Source: CAYYKK01 sp046351395
GTDB lineage: Bacteria > Myxococcota_A > Polyangia > Polyangiales > Polyangiaceae
NCBI GenBank assembly: GCA_046351395.1
Contig: JAXLYP010000003.1
Location: 186,001-250,000, forward strand
DNA: 64,000 bases
Direction of reading: 5' to 3'
The notes under the pieces: model-generated
What the model was told of the DNA's origin: nothing
The model's database searches: none
Seen by the model: the letters and a program-made list of their open reading frames with translations, nothing else
In this document: piece after piece, positions 24,898-32,792 of the stretch
Position numbering within the stretch: the first letter of the stretch is position 1
Layout: each line of letters starts with the position of its first letter
Translations under genes and position numbers: made by a program

Positions 24898-26370
24898 ATG
24901 AAAGGAAGGAGAACGCCCCGACCGCCCGTTCCCCGAGGGGTCGCCGCGGCGTGCGTCGTCGTCGCCTCGCAGGCGCTCGCCTGGGGCGCGTCCTGCGGCG
25001 CGGACACGCCCTCCGCCGCGACGCCCGCGCCCGTCACCGGGCTCGTCGCGCGCTACGAGATGCGATTCCGCGAGGACATGACGATCGACGTCGTCGCCGA
25101 CTTCGAACCCGGCCTCGGGACGCGGTTCATCCTCGACGACGGTATGGACGCGTCGCTCGAGTCGATCGCCCCCCGCGGCGTCGGCTCCAGCGAGTGGACG
25201 TGGTCGCGGAACGAGTTCGAGGCGCCCGGGTGCGCCGGTGGCTGCACGATTCGCTATCACTACGATCTCCCAAAAGCGGCCGCGCGCTTCGACACGGGCG
25301 ACATGGTGGAGAAGCGCGCCGGCGCGTTCGTCGGGACGCCCTCGATTTGGCTCGTCCGCCCCATGGGGGTCTCCCCCTCCGCCGAGTACACCGTGGGCGT
25401 GACGATGCCCGACGCGATGGATTTCGAGTGGGGCCTCGCGCGGCGCGAAGGCCGATACGTCGGCGTGTACGACGACGCGGACGAGTCGCCCTACGCGGCC
25501 ATGGGCAAGGTGCGACGCTTCTCCATCGGGACCGAGTCGCAAGGCTTCGACGTGATGATCGCAGGCCCCGATCCCGCGGTCGGCCTCGAGGCGCTCCTCG
25601 ATTGGGCGCGCGGGGCGCTCGCCAACGTGCAGACGATGTTCCCCGCGTTCCCGCGCGTTCGACCCATGCTCGTCATCATGGTGAGGCACGGCGACGGAAT
25701 CGCAGACGGGACCGCGCTCGGCAACGGAGGCGCCTCCATTCGAATCGAGATCGGCGACGAGACGACGAAGGAGGAGATCGCCGGGGACTGGATGCTCACG
25801 CACGAAATGACGCACCTCACGCTGCCCGGCCTGCGCAGGCAGCACCACTGGGCGGAGGAGGGCATGGCGGTGTACCTCGAGCCCATCATGCGCGCGAAGC
25901 GAGGCGTCGTCCCCGTCTCCGACGTCTGGAAGGAGTGGTTTCGAGACATGCACAAGGGCGAACCCCGCGGGCCCGCCGACCCCCTCGACGGGACGAAGGC
26001 GTGGGGGCGCACCTACTGGGGAGGAGCGATCTTCTGGCTCGAGTGCGACGTCGCGATCCGCTCGCGCGCCCCCGATCCAATCGCGATCGGGCTGCCCTCG
26101 GGGTTCCAATCGGTGTTCACGAAGGGCGACATCTCGAACAAGTGGAGCATCGAGAAGCTCCTCGGCGAGATGGACGCGGCCACGGGCGCGACCATCGTCT
26201 CCGAGACATACGCCGCGCAAGCCCCCGTGGGAGTGAACGTGGATCTCGACGCGCTCTGGAAGAAGCTCGGCGTCTCCGTCGAGGACGGGAAGACCCGCTT
26301 CGACGACACGGCGCCTCTCTCCGCCGTGCGCAAGGCGATCGTCGTCGGTCCGACGCCAACGCCGAGGTAG
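24898..26370 (+). CDS. Secreted HExxH zinc metallopeptidase (gluzincin-like)
   Basis: A 490-residue protein with an N-terminal signal (VAAACVVVASQALAWGASC) and an N-terminal beta domain (about 45-240) reminiscent of the aminopeptidase N/M61 fold. The catalytic motif THEMTHL places the zinc His at 302 and 306, and the downstream HHWAEEGMAVYLEP supplies Glu320/321 as third ligand. A conserved AWGRTYWGGAIFWLECDVAI follows. It probably acts in the periplasm or outside the cell. The start ATG has an AAAGGGA ribosome-binding sequence and lies 29 bp from the divergent acyl-CoA synthetase start, so both promoters must overlap the opposite coding region or each other. Confidence 0.8.
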   Translation: MKGRRTPRPPVPRGVAAACVVVASQALAWGASCGADTPSAATPAPVTGLVARYEMRFREDMTIDVVADFEPGLGTRFILDDGMDASLESIAPRGVGSSEWTWSRNEFEAPGCAGGCTIRYHYDLPKAAARFDTGDMVEKRAGAFVGTPSIWLVRPMGVSPSAEYTVGVTMPDAMDFEWGLARREGRYVGVYDDADESPYAAMGKVRRFSIGTESQGFDVMIAGPDPAVGLEALLDWARGALANVQTMFPAFPRVRPMLVIMVRHGDGIADGTALGNGGASIRIEIGDETTKEEIAGDWMLTHEMTHLTLPGLRRQHHWAEEGMAVYLEPIMRAKRGVVPVSDVWKEWFRDMHKGEPRGPADPLDGTKAWGRTYWGGAIFWLECDVAIRSRAPDPIAIGLPSGFQSVFTKGDISNKWSIEKLLGEMDAATGATIVSETYAAQAPVGVNVDLDALWKKLGVSVEDGKTRFDDTAPLSAVRKAIVVGPTPTPR

Positions 26371-26537
26371 GCGTCAGCCGAAGCGCGCTCGGAGCACCGC
26401 GCCCATCATCGAGACGCTCCACGCCGCGAACCGGAGCGCGCTCGGGTGCGCGCGGAACGCGCCGCCGAAGCGCGCGAGCCCGCGCTCCAAGAGGCGAAGA
26501 TGGAGCGCGAAATCACTCGGGTCGCTCGGTCACACCC

Positions 26538-28196
26538 TCAGTTCACGGTGCGAATGGACTCGCTGCTCGTCCGCTCTTCGCGCGTCCGCTCGAGCTTCTT
26601 CTCGAGCGCCGCGCGCACGAAGCGCGCGAACAGCGGGTGGGGCGACTGCGGGCGGCTCTTGAACTCGGGGTGGAACTGACATCCCACGAAGTACGGGTGG
26701 TCCTTCAGCTCGATCATCTCCACGAGCCGCTTGTCCGGCGAGAGCCCCGAGAGGACGAGGCCGTCCTCCACGAGCTTGTCCCGATACTTGTTCGAGACCT
26801 CGTAGCGGTGCCGATGCCGCTCGCTGATCGTCGTCGAGCCGTAGGCCAGCGCCGCCTGGGTCGACTTCTCGAGGATGCAGGGGAACGCGCCGAGCCGCAT
26901 CGTCCCTCCCTTCTCGAGGACGCCGCGCTGATCCGGCATCAGATCGATGACGAGGAACGGCGCGTCCGGCGCGAACTCCGCGCTGTTGGCGCCCGCCATC
27001 CCCGAGATGTGCCGCGCGTACTCGACGACCGCGAGCTGCATGCCGAGGCAGATCCCGAAGAACGGGATGCGCGTCTCGCGCGCGAACCGGATCGCCTCGA
27101 TCTTCCCTTCGGTCCCGCGATCGCCGAACCCGCCCGGCACCAGGATCGCGTCGAAGTGACCGAGGCACTCCGCGGCGCCCCTCTGCAGGATCGTCTCGGA
27201 GTCGAGGTACTCGAGGTCGAGCTTCACGTCCGTCTCCATGGCGCCGTGGACGAGCGCCTCGTGGAGCGACTTGTACGAGTCCTTGAGATGCACGTACTTC
27301 CCGACGACGCAGATCCGCACCGAGCCCTTCGAAGGCTTCGTGAACCGATCGACGACGCGGTGCCACGCCGTGAGATCCGGCTGGCGGCACCACATGTTGA
27401 GCAGCTCCGTGATCTTCTCGTCCACGCCCTCGGCGTGGAGCGCGAGCGGGAGCTCGTAGATGCACGCCACGTCCACGGCCGAGATCACGCAGTCCACCGG
27501 CACGTTCGAGAAGAGGGCGATCTTCTCCTTCATGCCGCGCGAGAGCAGTCGATCACAGCGGCAGAGCAAGAGATCCGGCTGGATGCCGATCTCGCGCATC
27601 TCCTTCACGGAGTGCTGCGTCGGCTTCGTCTTGAGCTCACCCGCCGTCGGGATGAACGGGACGAGCGTCACGTGCACGCTGATCGCGTTCTGGACTCCGC
27701 TCTCGAGCTTCAGCTGGCGGATCGCCTCGAGGAACGGGAGCGACTCGATGTCGCCCACGGTGCCGCCCACCTCGACGATCGCGACGTCCACGCCCTCCGC
27801 GGCCGCGCGGACCCGCGCCTTGATCTCGTCCGTGATGTGGGGGATGACCTGCACGGTCGCGCCGAGGTACTCGCCCCGCCGCTCCTTCTCGATGACGGCC
27901 TCGTAGATGCGGCCGGTCGTGAAGTTGTGCTGCCTCGTCATCCGCGCCTTCGTGAAGCGCTCGTAGTGCCCGAGGTCGAGATCCGTCTCCGCGCCGTCGT
28001 CCGTGACGAAGACCTCGCCGTGCTGGTACGGCGACATCGTCCCGGGGTCGACGTTGATGTACGGATCGAGCTTCACGTGCGTGACGGTCAGTCCGCGCGC
28101 CTCGAGCAACGCCCCGAGCGACGCGGCGCCCAGCCCTTTTCCGATCGACGACACGACGCCGCCGGTCACGAAGACGTACTTGGTGCGCTTAGCCAT
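26538..28196 (-). CDS. pyrG: CTP synthase
   Basis: A 552-residue full-length CTP synthase converting UTP and glutamine to CTP. The synthetase domain opens TKYVFVTGGVVSSIGKGLGA, with the P-loop and KLDPYINVDPGTMSPYQHGEVFVTDDGAETDLDLGHYER region intact. The C-terminal glutamine amidotransferase domain has the catalytic Cys in GICLGMQLAVVEYAR and the His/Glu in QFHPEFKSRP. A strong promoter-like sequence precedes it. It is flanked by unrelated genes, so it appears monocistronic. Confidence 0.97.
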   Translation of the reverse strand: MAKRTKYVFVTGGVVSSIGKGLGAASLGALLEARGLTVTHVKLDPYINVDPGTMSPYQHGEVFVTDDGAETDLDLGHYERFTKARMTRQHNFTTGRIYEAVIEKERRGEYLGATVQVIPHITDEIKARVRAAAEGVDVAIVEVGGTVGDIESLPFLEAIRQLKLESGVQNAISVHVTLVPFIPTAGELKTKPTQHSVKEMREIGIQPDLLLCRCDRLLSRGMKEKIALFSNVPVDCVISAVDVACIYELPLALHAEGVDEKITELLNMWCRQPDLTAWHRVVDRFTKPSKGSVRICVVGKYVHLKDSYKSLHEALVHGAMETDVKLDLEYLDSETILQRGAAECLGHFDAILVPGGFGDRGTEGKIEAIRFARETRIPFFGICLGMQLAVVEYARHISGMAGANSAEFAPDAPFLVIDLMPDQRGVLEKGGTMRLGAFPCILEKSTQAALAYGSTTISERHRHRYEVSNKYRDKLVEDGLVLSGLSPDKRLVEMIELKDHPYFVGCQFHPEFKSRPQSPHPLFARFVRAALEKKLERTREERTSSESIRTVN

Positions 28197-28262
28197 GACG
28201 TGCCTCGACCCTTCGAAATGCGCGACGGCTCTCCGGAGCCGACGCCACTCGAAGACCCCGTC

Positions 28263-28291
28263 GAACTAGGCCCGGGTGGTCTCTCTGTCAA
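28263..28291 (-). promoter_or_regulatory. Near-consensus sigma70-type promoter of pyrG
   Basis: Read on the minus strand, a perfect TTGACA (28291-28286) is followed after exactly 17 bp by TAGTTC (28268-28263). This lies about 67-95 bp upstream of the pyrG ATG. The leader contains a hairpin CGGCTC-N4-GAGCCG at 28226-28241. A TTGACA with optimal spacing is rare in this GC-rich DNA, so a vegetative promoter is likely. Confidence 0.6.
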
Positions 28292-28379
28292 ACAAACACG
28301 CGCATTTCACGCAGGAAGAGGCTCGCCGCGAAGTGTGATAAGGTCATCGACCCCGGGGCGGACGAGGCGAGAGAACGCG

Positions 28380-29237
28380 ATGCGCTTGTTGCGCCTTCGG
28401 ATCCCGGAGTCGAGCTTCGACGTCGAGCGCCTCGAAGACGAGGGCGGCGTGAACGCGACGCGCCCGCGGATCGCGCTCGAGCGCGACGGCGCGTTCTACG
28501 ACGTCGAGGCGCTCGAGCGCGCGTTCGGGGACGCGGAGCCGATGGCGCTCGACCCGTCCGACTTCCAGACGCGCGTCGCGACGCTCCGCTGCGCGGGCCT
28601 CTACGATCTCGACGCGCGGCTCCTCCGCGGAGAGCGCCCGACCGCGTCGCGCGTCCCGCCCGGTGAGGGCTGCCTGCTCGCGCCGCTCGACACCGATCGC
28701 GCGGCGTTCGTCCAGGTCGACGTCGGCGCGAACGGCGCGATGACCGCGCGCCTCGCGCAAGCGCGCACGCTCCTCGGCGACGGCGCGTTCGTCGGCGTGC
28801 GGAGCGCCGACGGCGTCGCGGTGTGCGACGTCCACCTCGGCGCGGTGCTCGGGGACGATTTGCGCATGGCGACCGCGCGCGAGGCGCGGGCGGCCATCAT
28901 GGGGTACGGCGTCGTCGTCGAGTGGCGCGCCTCGCGCGACGAACCGCGAGGACTGAACTGCGCGTTCGGACCCGCGCTCGTCTCGCCCTACGTGCTGCCG
29001 AAGCGCGACGCGCGCGCGGTCCGGCTCGGGCCGAGCGCGCCGGTCCCGCTCGATCGGATCGGCGTCTCCATCGAAGACGCCATCGCGTTCGCCTCGCGCG
29101 ACCACGAGCTCCGCTCCGGGGATCTCGTCACGCTCGGCAGCTTCGGCCACGTGAGCGTCGCGCTCCACACGGCGCTCGACGCGGAGATCGAGGGCGTCGG
29201 GATCCTCCGCACGACGCCCGTCCCGCCGCGCGGGTGA
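28380..29237 (+). CDS. Fumarylacetoacetate hydrolase-like protein with altered metal site
   Basis: A 285-residue protein with weak but patterned similarity to the FAH family: an N-terminal cap, VAVCDVHLGAVLGDDLRMAT, MGYGVVVEWRASRDE, and a C-terminal IGVSIEDAIAFASRDHELRSGDLVTLGSFG ending EIEGVGILRTTPV. In active FAH enzymes the first block carries an ExE metal-binding pair; here it reads DVH, and the nDxxxRD block reads VEWRASRD. It may therefore be a divergent or inactive member. Family assignment is moderate. It stands alone between divergent pyrG and a lipoprotein gene. Confidence 0.55.
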   Translation: MRLLRLRIPESSFDVERLEDEGGVNATRPRIALERDGAFYDVEALERAFGDAEPMALDPSDFQTRVATLRCAGLYDLDARLLRGERPTASRVPPGEGCLLAPLDTDRAAFVQVDVGANGAMTARLAQARTLLGDGAFVGVRSADGVAVCDVHLGAVLGDDLRMATAREARAAIMGYGVVVEWRASRDEPRGLNCAFGPALVSPYVLPKRDARAVRLGPSAPVPLDRIGVSIEDAIAFASRDHELRSGDLVTLGSFGHVSVALHTALDAEIEGVGILRTTPVPPRG

Positions 29238-29299
29238 CCCTCGCGACTTCGATCTATTCGGAGCGCCGTCGCCAGGGCGACCGAGGGATCCTCCGCGCC

Positions 29300-30589
29300 A
29301 TGATTCCTCGCCGCCCTTGGGTCGCCGTCGCGCTCGCTGGTCTCGTCGCCTGCTCGAGCGAAGAGGGGACGACGTCGTCGTCCGTGAGCTCCACGGTCTC
29401 GTCGAGCGCGACGGGCGGCTCCTCGACCTCGAGCGGCGCGGGCGGCGCGCACGACCCGGGGATGCCGAGCGACGTCTACCCGGCGTTCCACCCCACGCTC
29501 CCCACGCTCGTGAAGGAGAGCGGCGCCGTCCTCACCGCGCCACGGATCGTCCCCGTCTATTTCGCGGGGGACGACGCGGCGCTCACCCAAGGCATGACGA
29601 ACTTCACCGCAGCGCTGGGCGCCTCATCCTATTGGGCGGCGGTCGCGACGGAGTACGGCGTCGGCGCGGCCACCGCGACCGCGCCCGTGGAGCTCGCGGA
29701 GACCGCCGACGCGCACCTCGACGACGCGGACGTGCAGGCGTGGCTCGCCGCGAAGCTCGACGCCGACGACCCCGCGTTCCCCGCGCCCGACGCGAACACG
29801 ATCTACCTCCTCGTGTATCCGAAGGGGACGACCGTCACCATCGAAGGCGCGACGACCTGCGTCGACCTCGGCGCGTACCACAACTCCACGAAGCTCGACG
29901 CCGCGCACGGCGGACTGGACGTCCCGTACGCGGTGATCCCCCGCTGCGGGGCGTTCCAGGGGCTCAGCGGGATCGACGAGCTCACCGTCGCCGCGAGCCA
30001 CGAGATCCTCGAGGCCGCCACCGATCCCCTCCCCTTCGAGGCGCCCGCGTTCGACACGCTCGATCCGGATCACGCCGTCTGGCCGATCTTCACGGGGAAC
30101 GAGGTCTGCGATCTCTGCGACGCGTCGCGCTCCTCCTACGGGAAGCTCCCCGGCTTCGACTTCGCGGTCGAGCGCTGCTGGTCGAACGCCGCGGCCTCGG
30201 CGCTCCACGACCCGTGCGTTCCCGCGAACCCGGCGACGCCCTACTTCAACAGCGCCCCTGTGTTGCCCGACACGATCCACTTCTCGGGGCTCTCGTTCCC
30301 GGGCCTCATCGTCCCCGTCGGGGAGACGCGCGAGCTCGAGATCGATCTCTTCAGCGAGGCGAAGACGAGCGGGCCGTGGACCGTGACCGCGACGGATCTC
30401 GTCCCCTCGTTCGGCGGCGCCCCCGAGCTCGACCTCGCGCTCGATCGCTCGACCGGAGTGAACGGCGAGAAGCTCTGGCTCTCGGTGACCGCGAAGAAGA
30501 AGGCATCGAGCGGGTTCAGCATCGCCGTCCTCTTGTCGAAGCTCGGCGAGCAGACGGGCGTCTGGATCATCCCGATCGGAAACAAGTAG
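29300..30589 (+). CDS. Secreted lipoprotein with SHEILEAATDP motif (phosphate-induced-protein-like)
   Basis: A 429-residue lipoprotein (lipobox LVACSS) with a Ser/Thr/Gly tether (about 22-50). The central domain shows PRIVPVYFAGDD, TIYLLVYPKGTTVTI and ASHEILEAATDPLPFEAP, then NEVCDLCDASRS. The SHE-x-x-EAATDP plus later D-L-C pattern resembles the plant and bacterial PHI-1/EXORDIUM-like family, in which this could be a metal-binding site. The C-terminal domain (about 320-429) is beta-rich. No enzyme activity can be assigned. Surface-exposed by prediction. Confidence 0.6.
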   Translation: MIPRRPWVAVALAGLVACSSEEGTTSSSVSSTVSSSATGGSSTSSGAGGAHDPGMPSDVYPAFHPTLPTLVKESGAVLTAPRIVPVYFAGDDAALTQGMTNFTAALGASSYWAAVATEYGVGAATATAPVELAETADAHLDDADVQAWLAAKLDADDPAFPAPDANTIYLLVYPKGTTVTIEGATTCVDLGAYHNSTKLDAAHGGLDVPYAVIPRCGAFQGLSGIDELTVAASHEILEAATDPLPFEAPAFDTLDPDHAVWPIFTGNEVCDLCDASRSSYGKLPGFDFAVERCWSNAAASALHDPCVPANPATPYFNSAPVLPDTIHFSGLSFPGLIVPVGETRELEIDLFSEAKTSGPWTVTATDLVPSFGGAPELDLALDRSTGVNGEKLWLSVTAKKKASSGFSIAVLLSKLGEQTGVWIIPIGNK

Positions 30590-30629
30590 TCCTCGGGCCT
30601 CCCCTCCCCCGGCCACGCGCGCTGGGGCC

Positions 30630-31799
30630 TCAGGGCCGATGAAGCAGCACTCCGTCCGGACCGACCGCCCACACGTCCGCGGCGCTGCGACCCCAAATCC
30701 TCGAGACCCGCGCGCCCGAGACCTCCTTCGCCCACCCGCCTTTGCCGCGTACGAAGATCCCATCCCCTCCGGCCCACACGAGTCCTCCGCCCGGCGTCCA
30801 GACGGTAGCGAGCGTCTGATCCGTCGTGCTCACCACGGTCTCCGTGCTCCACGTCGCGCCGCCGTCGACCGAGTGGGACGCGGTGCCGTAGCCGCGCACG
30901 ACCCAGACGTCCGACGCGCTCGAGCCCCCGATGGCGACGTTGTCCTCGGTTCCCGGAGAGAACCCCTCCGTCCAACTCTCGCCACCATCGGAGCTGTGCA
31001 TGAACTCGAAGGGCACCTTCAGCCAGAGCTCCTTCGGCGACGCGACGAACGCGAGGCTGCGCCATTCGCCCGGGCTCGGCGCCTTGCGGCCCGGGGACGA
31101 ACCGTGGAACGTGAACGTCGCGCCACCGTCCGTGGTGTCCGCGAAGAGGCACGTCTCGCCCGCACGGCAGAGACCGGTGACGAACACCTGCCCGCTCGGG
31201 AGGAGATGCAGCGCGCCGCCACCACCGTTGCCCTCCTCCGAGGTCACGTAGCGCGCGAACGTGCGACCGCCGTCGAGGATCCGATAGAGACCGCGCGCCC
31301 CGGCAACCCACACCTCGTCCGCGCTCACGCCGGCGACCGCTCGCAGATCCTCCCCGCTCGTCGACAGCGTGCACGCGTCGAACGATCCGCCGACATCGCG
31401 CGTGTGGAGGAGCGTCCCCGCGTCGCCCACGATCCACGCATCGCGCGCGCTCGACGCCCACACGTCGTTGAGCGCGACGGAGAGGCCCGTCTCGCGCCGT
31501 GTCCACGTGGTCGACGTCATCGTGGTGCTCCCCACGACGCGATCCGCCTTCTCGCACACGAGGGGCGCCGTCTCCCAGTGATCCGGGACGCTCTCCACGA
31601 CCGCGGGCTCCACCGAGGGATGGGGGCCGGCCGACGCGTCGCTCGCGGCGATCGGAGGGTACGAGAGCAGAGTCGACTCCCGATCGGCGGCGAGGGAGGA
31701 CGTGTGCGCCCGCGGTGGGGCCGGGATTGGCGCCGCGCGCGGGGGCGTGCACCCCAAGAGCACGAGGACCGCGAGGTGCCGCACGGCGGAGCGATTCAC
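30630..31799 (-). CDS. Ycf48/BNR-like beta-propeller lipoprotein
   Basis: A 389-residue predicted lipoprotein, GTG start (VNRSAVRHLAVLVLLGC). After a linker (about 20-85) it contains repeated propeller blades with the pattern W-(V/I)-x-G-D-x-G-x-(L/I)-x-x-(S/T): VWASSARDAWIVGDAGTLLH, VSADEVWVAGARGLYRI, SSDGGESWTEG, SVDGGATWSTETV and SAADVWAVGPDGVLLHRP. Asp-box-like DGG motifs resemble BNR repeats. Such proteins are usually secreted binding or assembly factors; no catalytic residues are evident. It converges on the preceding lipoprotein gene. Confidence 0.7.
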   Translation of the reverse strand: MNRSAVRHLAVLVLLGCTPPRAAPIPAPPRAHTSSLAADRESTLLSYPPIAASDASAGPHPSVEPAVVESVPDHWETAPLVCEKADRVVGSTTMTSTTWTRRETGLSVALNDVWASSARDAWIVGDAGTLLHTRDVGGSFDACTLSTSGEDLRAVAGVSADEVWVAGARGLYRILDGGRTFARYVTSEEGNGGGGALHLLPSGQVFVTGLCRAGETCLFADTTDGGATFTFHGSSPGRKAPSPGEWRSLAFVASPKELWLKVPFEFMHSSDGGESWTEGFSPGTEDNVAIGGSSASDVWVVRGYGTASHSVDGGATWSTETVVSTTDQTLATVWTPGGGLVWAGGDGIFVRGKGGWAKEVSGARVSRIWGRSAADVWAVGPDGVLLHRP

Positions 31800-31903
31800 T
31801 CCAGCCCGTCGCTGGGGTTCGCCGAAGTGTGACACCGAGCGATGACGCCAGTCCCTCGCCGCGGCCGGCCGACGCGGGCCCGCGGCCGCTCGTGCACGGC
31901 TCG

Positions 31904-32749
31904 TTACTGCACGGCCACGAGCCACAGCTGCGCGCCTTGGTCCGGCGTCGCGGTCCATGTCACGTCGTACGTTCCCGCGGCCGCGACCTCCCGCGCGGCG
32001 ACGAAGCACTGCACGAGAGCGCCCGCGTCTCCGATGGAGTCGAGCACCACGAATCCGTTGTCCGGCGTCGCCACCTTGTCGCCGCCCACGTCCGCGTCGC
32101 CCCACCAGAACGCGACGAGCGTCGCGGGTCCGGTCGTCGTCACGGAAGCGCTCGTGATGGGCTGGCCCTGCAGGCGCTCCACCCACTGCGCGTCCTGGAT
32201 CTTCGTGCCGTTCTCGACCTCGACGACCGCGAGCGTGATCTCGTCCCCGGGCTGGTTCGCCGTCGTGACGACGTGACCGGGGCCGCCCGTCGCGCCGACG
32301 AACGCGTGGAGATCGGTGCCCGAGGACGGCCACATCGTGTACGCGTGCGGCGTCCCGATCGGGGCGAACGGGGCATTCCCGAGGTTGTCGGTCGGTGGCG
32401 CGGCGGCGGCGAGCGCCCCCCGACCCGACGCGACGAGGAGCGTGCTCCCCGACTTCGTGGTGAGTGACGGGCTGTCGATGCTCGCGAGCGAGTTGGCCCC
32501 GTACCCGTAATAGGAGAGTCCGTGCGCGCCCACGTGCGGCGCCGAGCTCACCCCGCTCGACGTGCTGCTCCCTGACCCCGTCGCCGAGCTCGCGTGACTC
32601 GACGTCGCGTTCGTCGAGCCGTGCGTCCCGCTCGAAGCCGAGCTCCCGCCGGCGCTCGTCGCGGCCGATCCGTCGTCGCATCCCCACCCGAAGAACACCG
32701 CGAACGCCGCGCACGCGGCCCACGACTCGAAGAGCGCTCGTCTCTGCAC
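31904..32749 (-). CDS. Lipoprotein of unknown function with Ser/Thr-rich tether
   Basis: A 281-residue lipoprotein beginning with GTG. The signal peptide ends FFGWGCDDG, with Asp at +2 and +3 after the Cys, followed by about 45 residues of Ser/Thr/Gly. The globular domain begins VGAHGLSYYGYGANSLASID, is beta-rich, and resembles a jelly-roll or immunoglobulin-like binding module (ATLVAFWWGDADVGGDKVAT, TYDVTWTATPDQGAQLWLVA). No family recognised. Confidence 0.6.
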   Translation of the reverse strand: MQRRALFESWAACAAFAVFFGWGCDDGSAATSAGGSSASSGTHGSTNATSSHASSATGSGSSTSSGVSSAPHVGAHGLSYYGYGANSLASIDSPSLTTKSGSTLLVASGRGALAAAAPPTDNLGNAPFAPIGTPHAYTMWPSSGTDLHAFVGATGGPGHVVTTANQPGDEITLAVVEVENGTKIQDAQWVERLQGQPITSASVTTTGPATLVAFWWGDADVGGDKVATPDNGFVVLDSIGDAGALVQCFVAAREVAAAGTYDVTWTATPDQGAQLWLVAVQ

Positions 32750-32792
32750 ACCCGATCGCTATCACGTCCCCCCCGGGTACGCTCCGTCCGCC

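Noticed and set aside
26371..26537. A minus-strand micro-frame after pyrG reading FALHLRLLERGLARFGGAF
   Set aside because: It looks protein-like but has no start codon apart from an internal TTG and no ribosome-binding site; not supported as a gene.
24852..29237. A plus-strand open frame of over 1400 codons running across the peptidase and pyrG
   Set aside because: It has Arg/Ala/Pro-rich nonsense composition and lies across pyrG on the other strand; such long antisense frames are a by-product of high GC and few stop codons.
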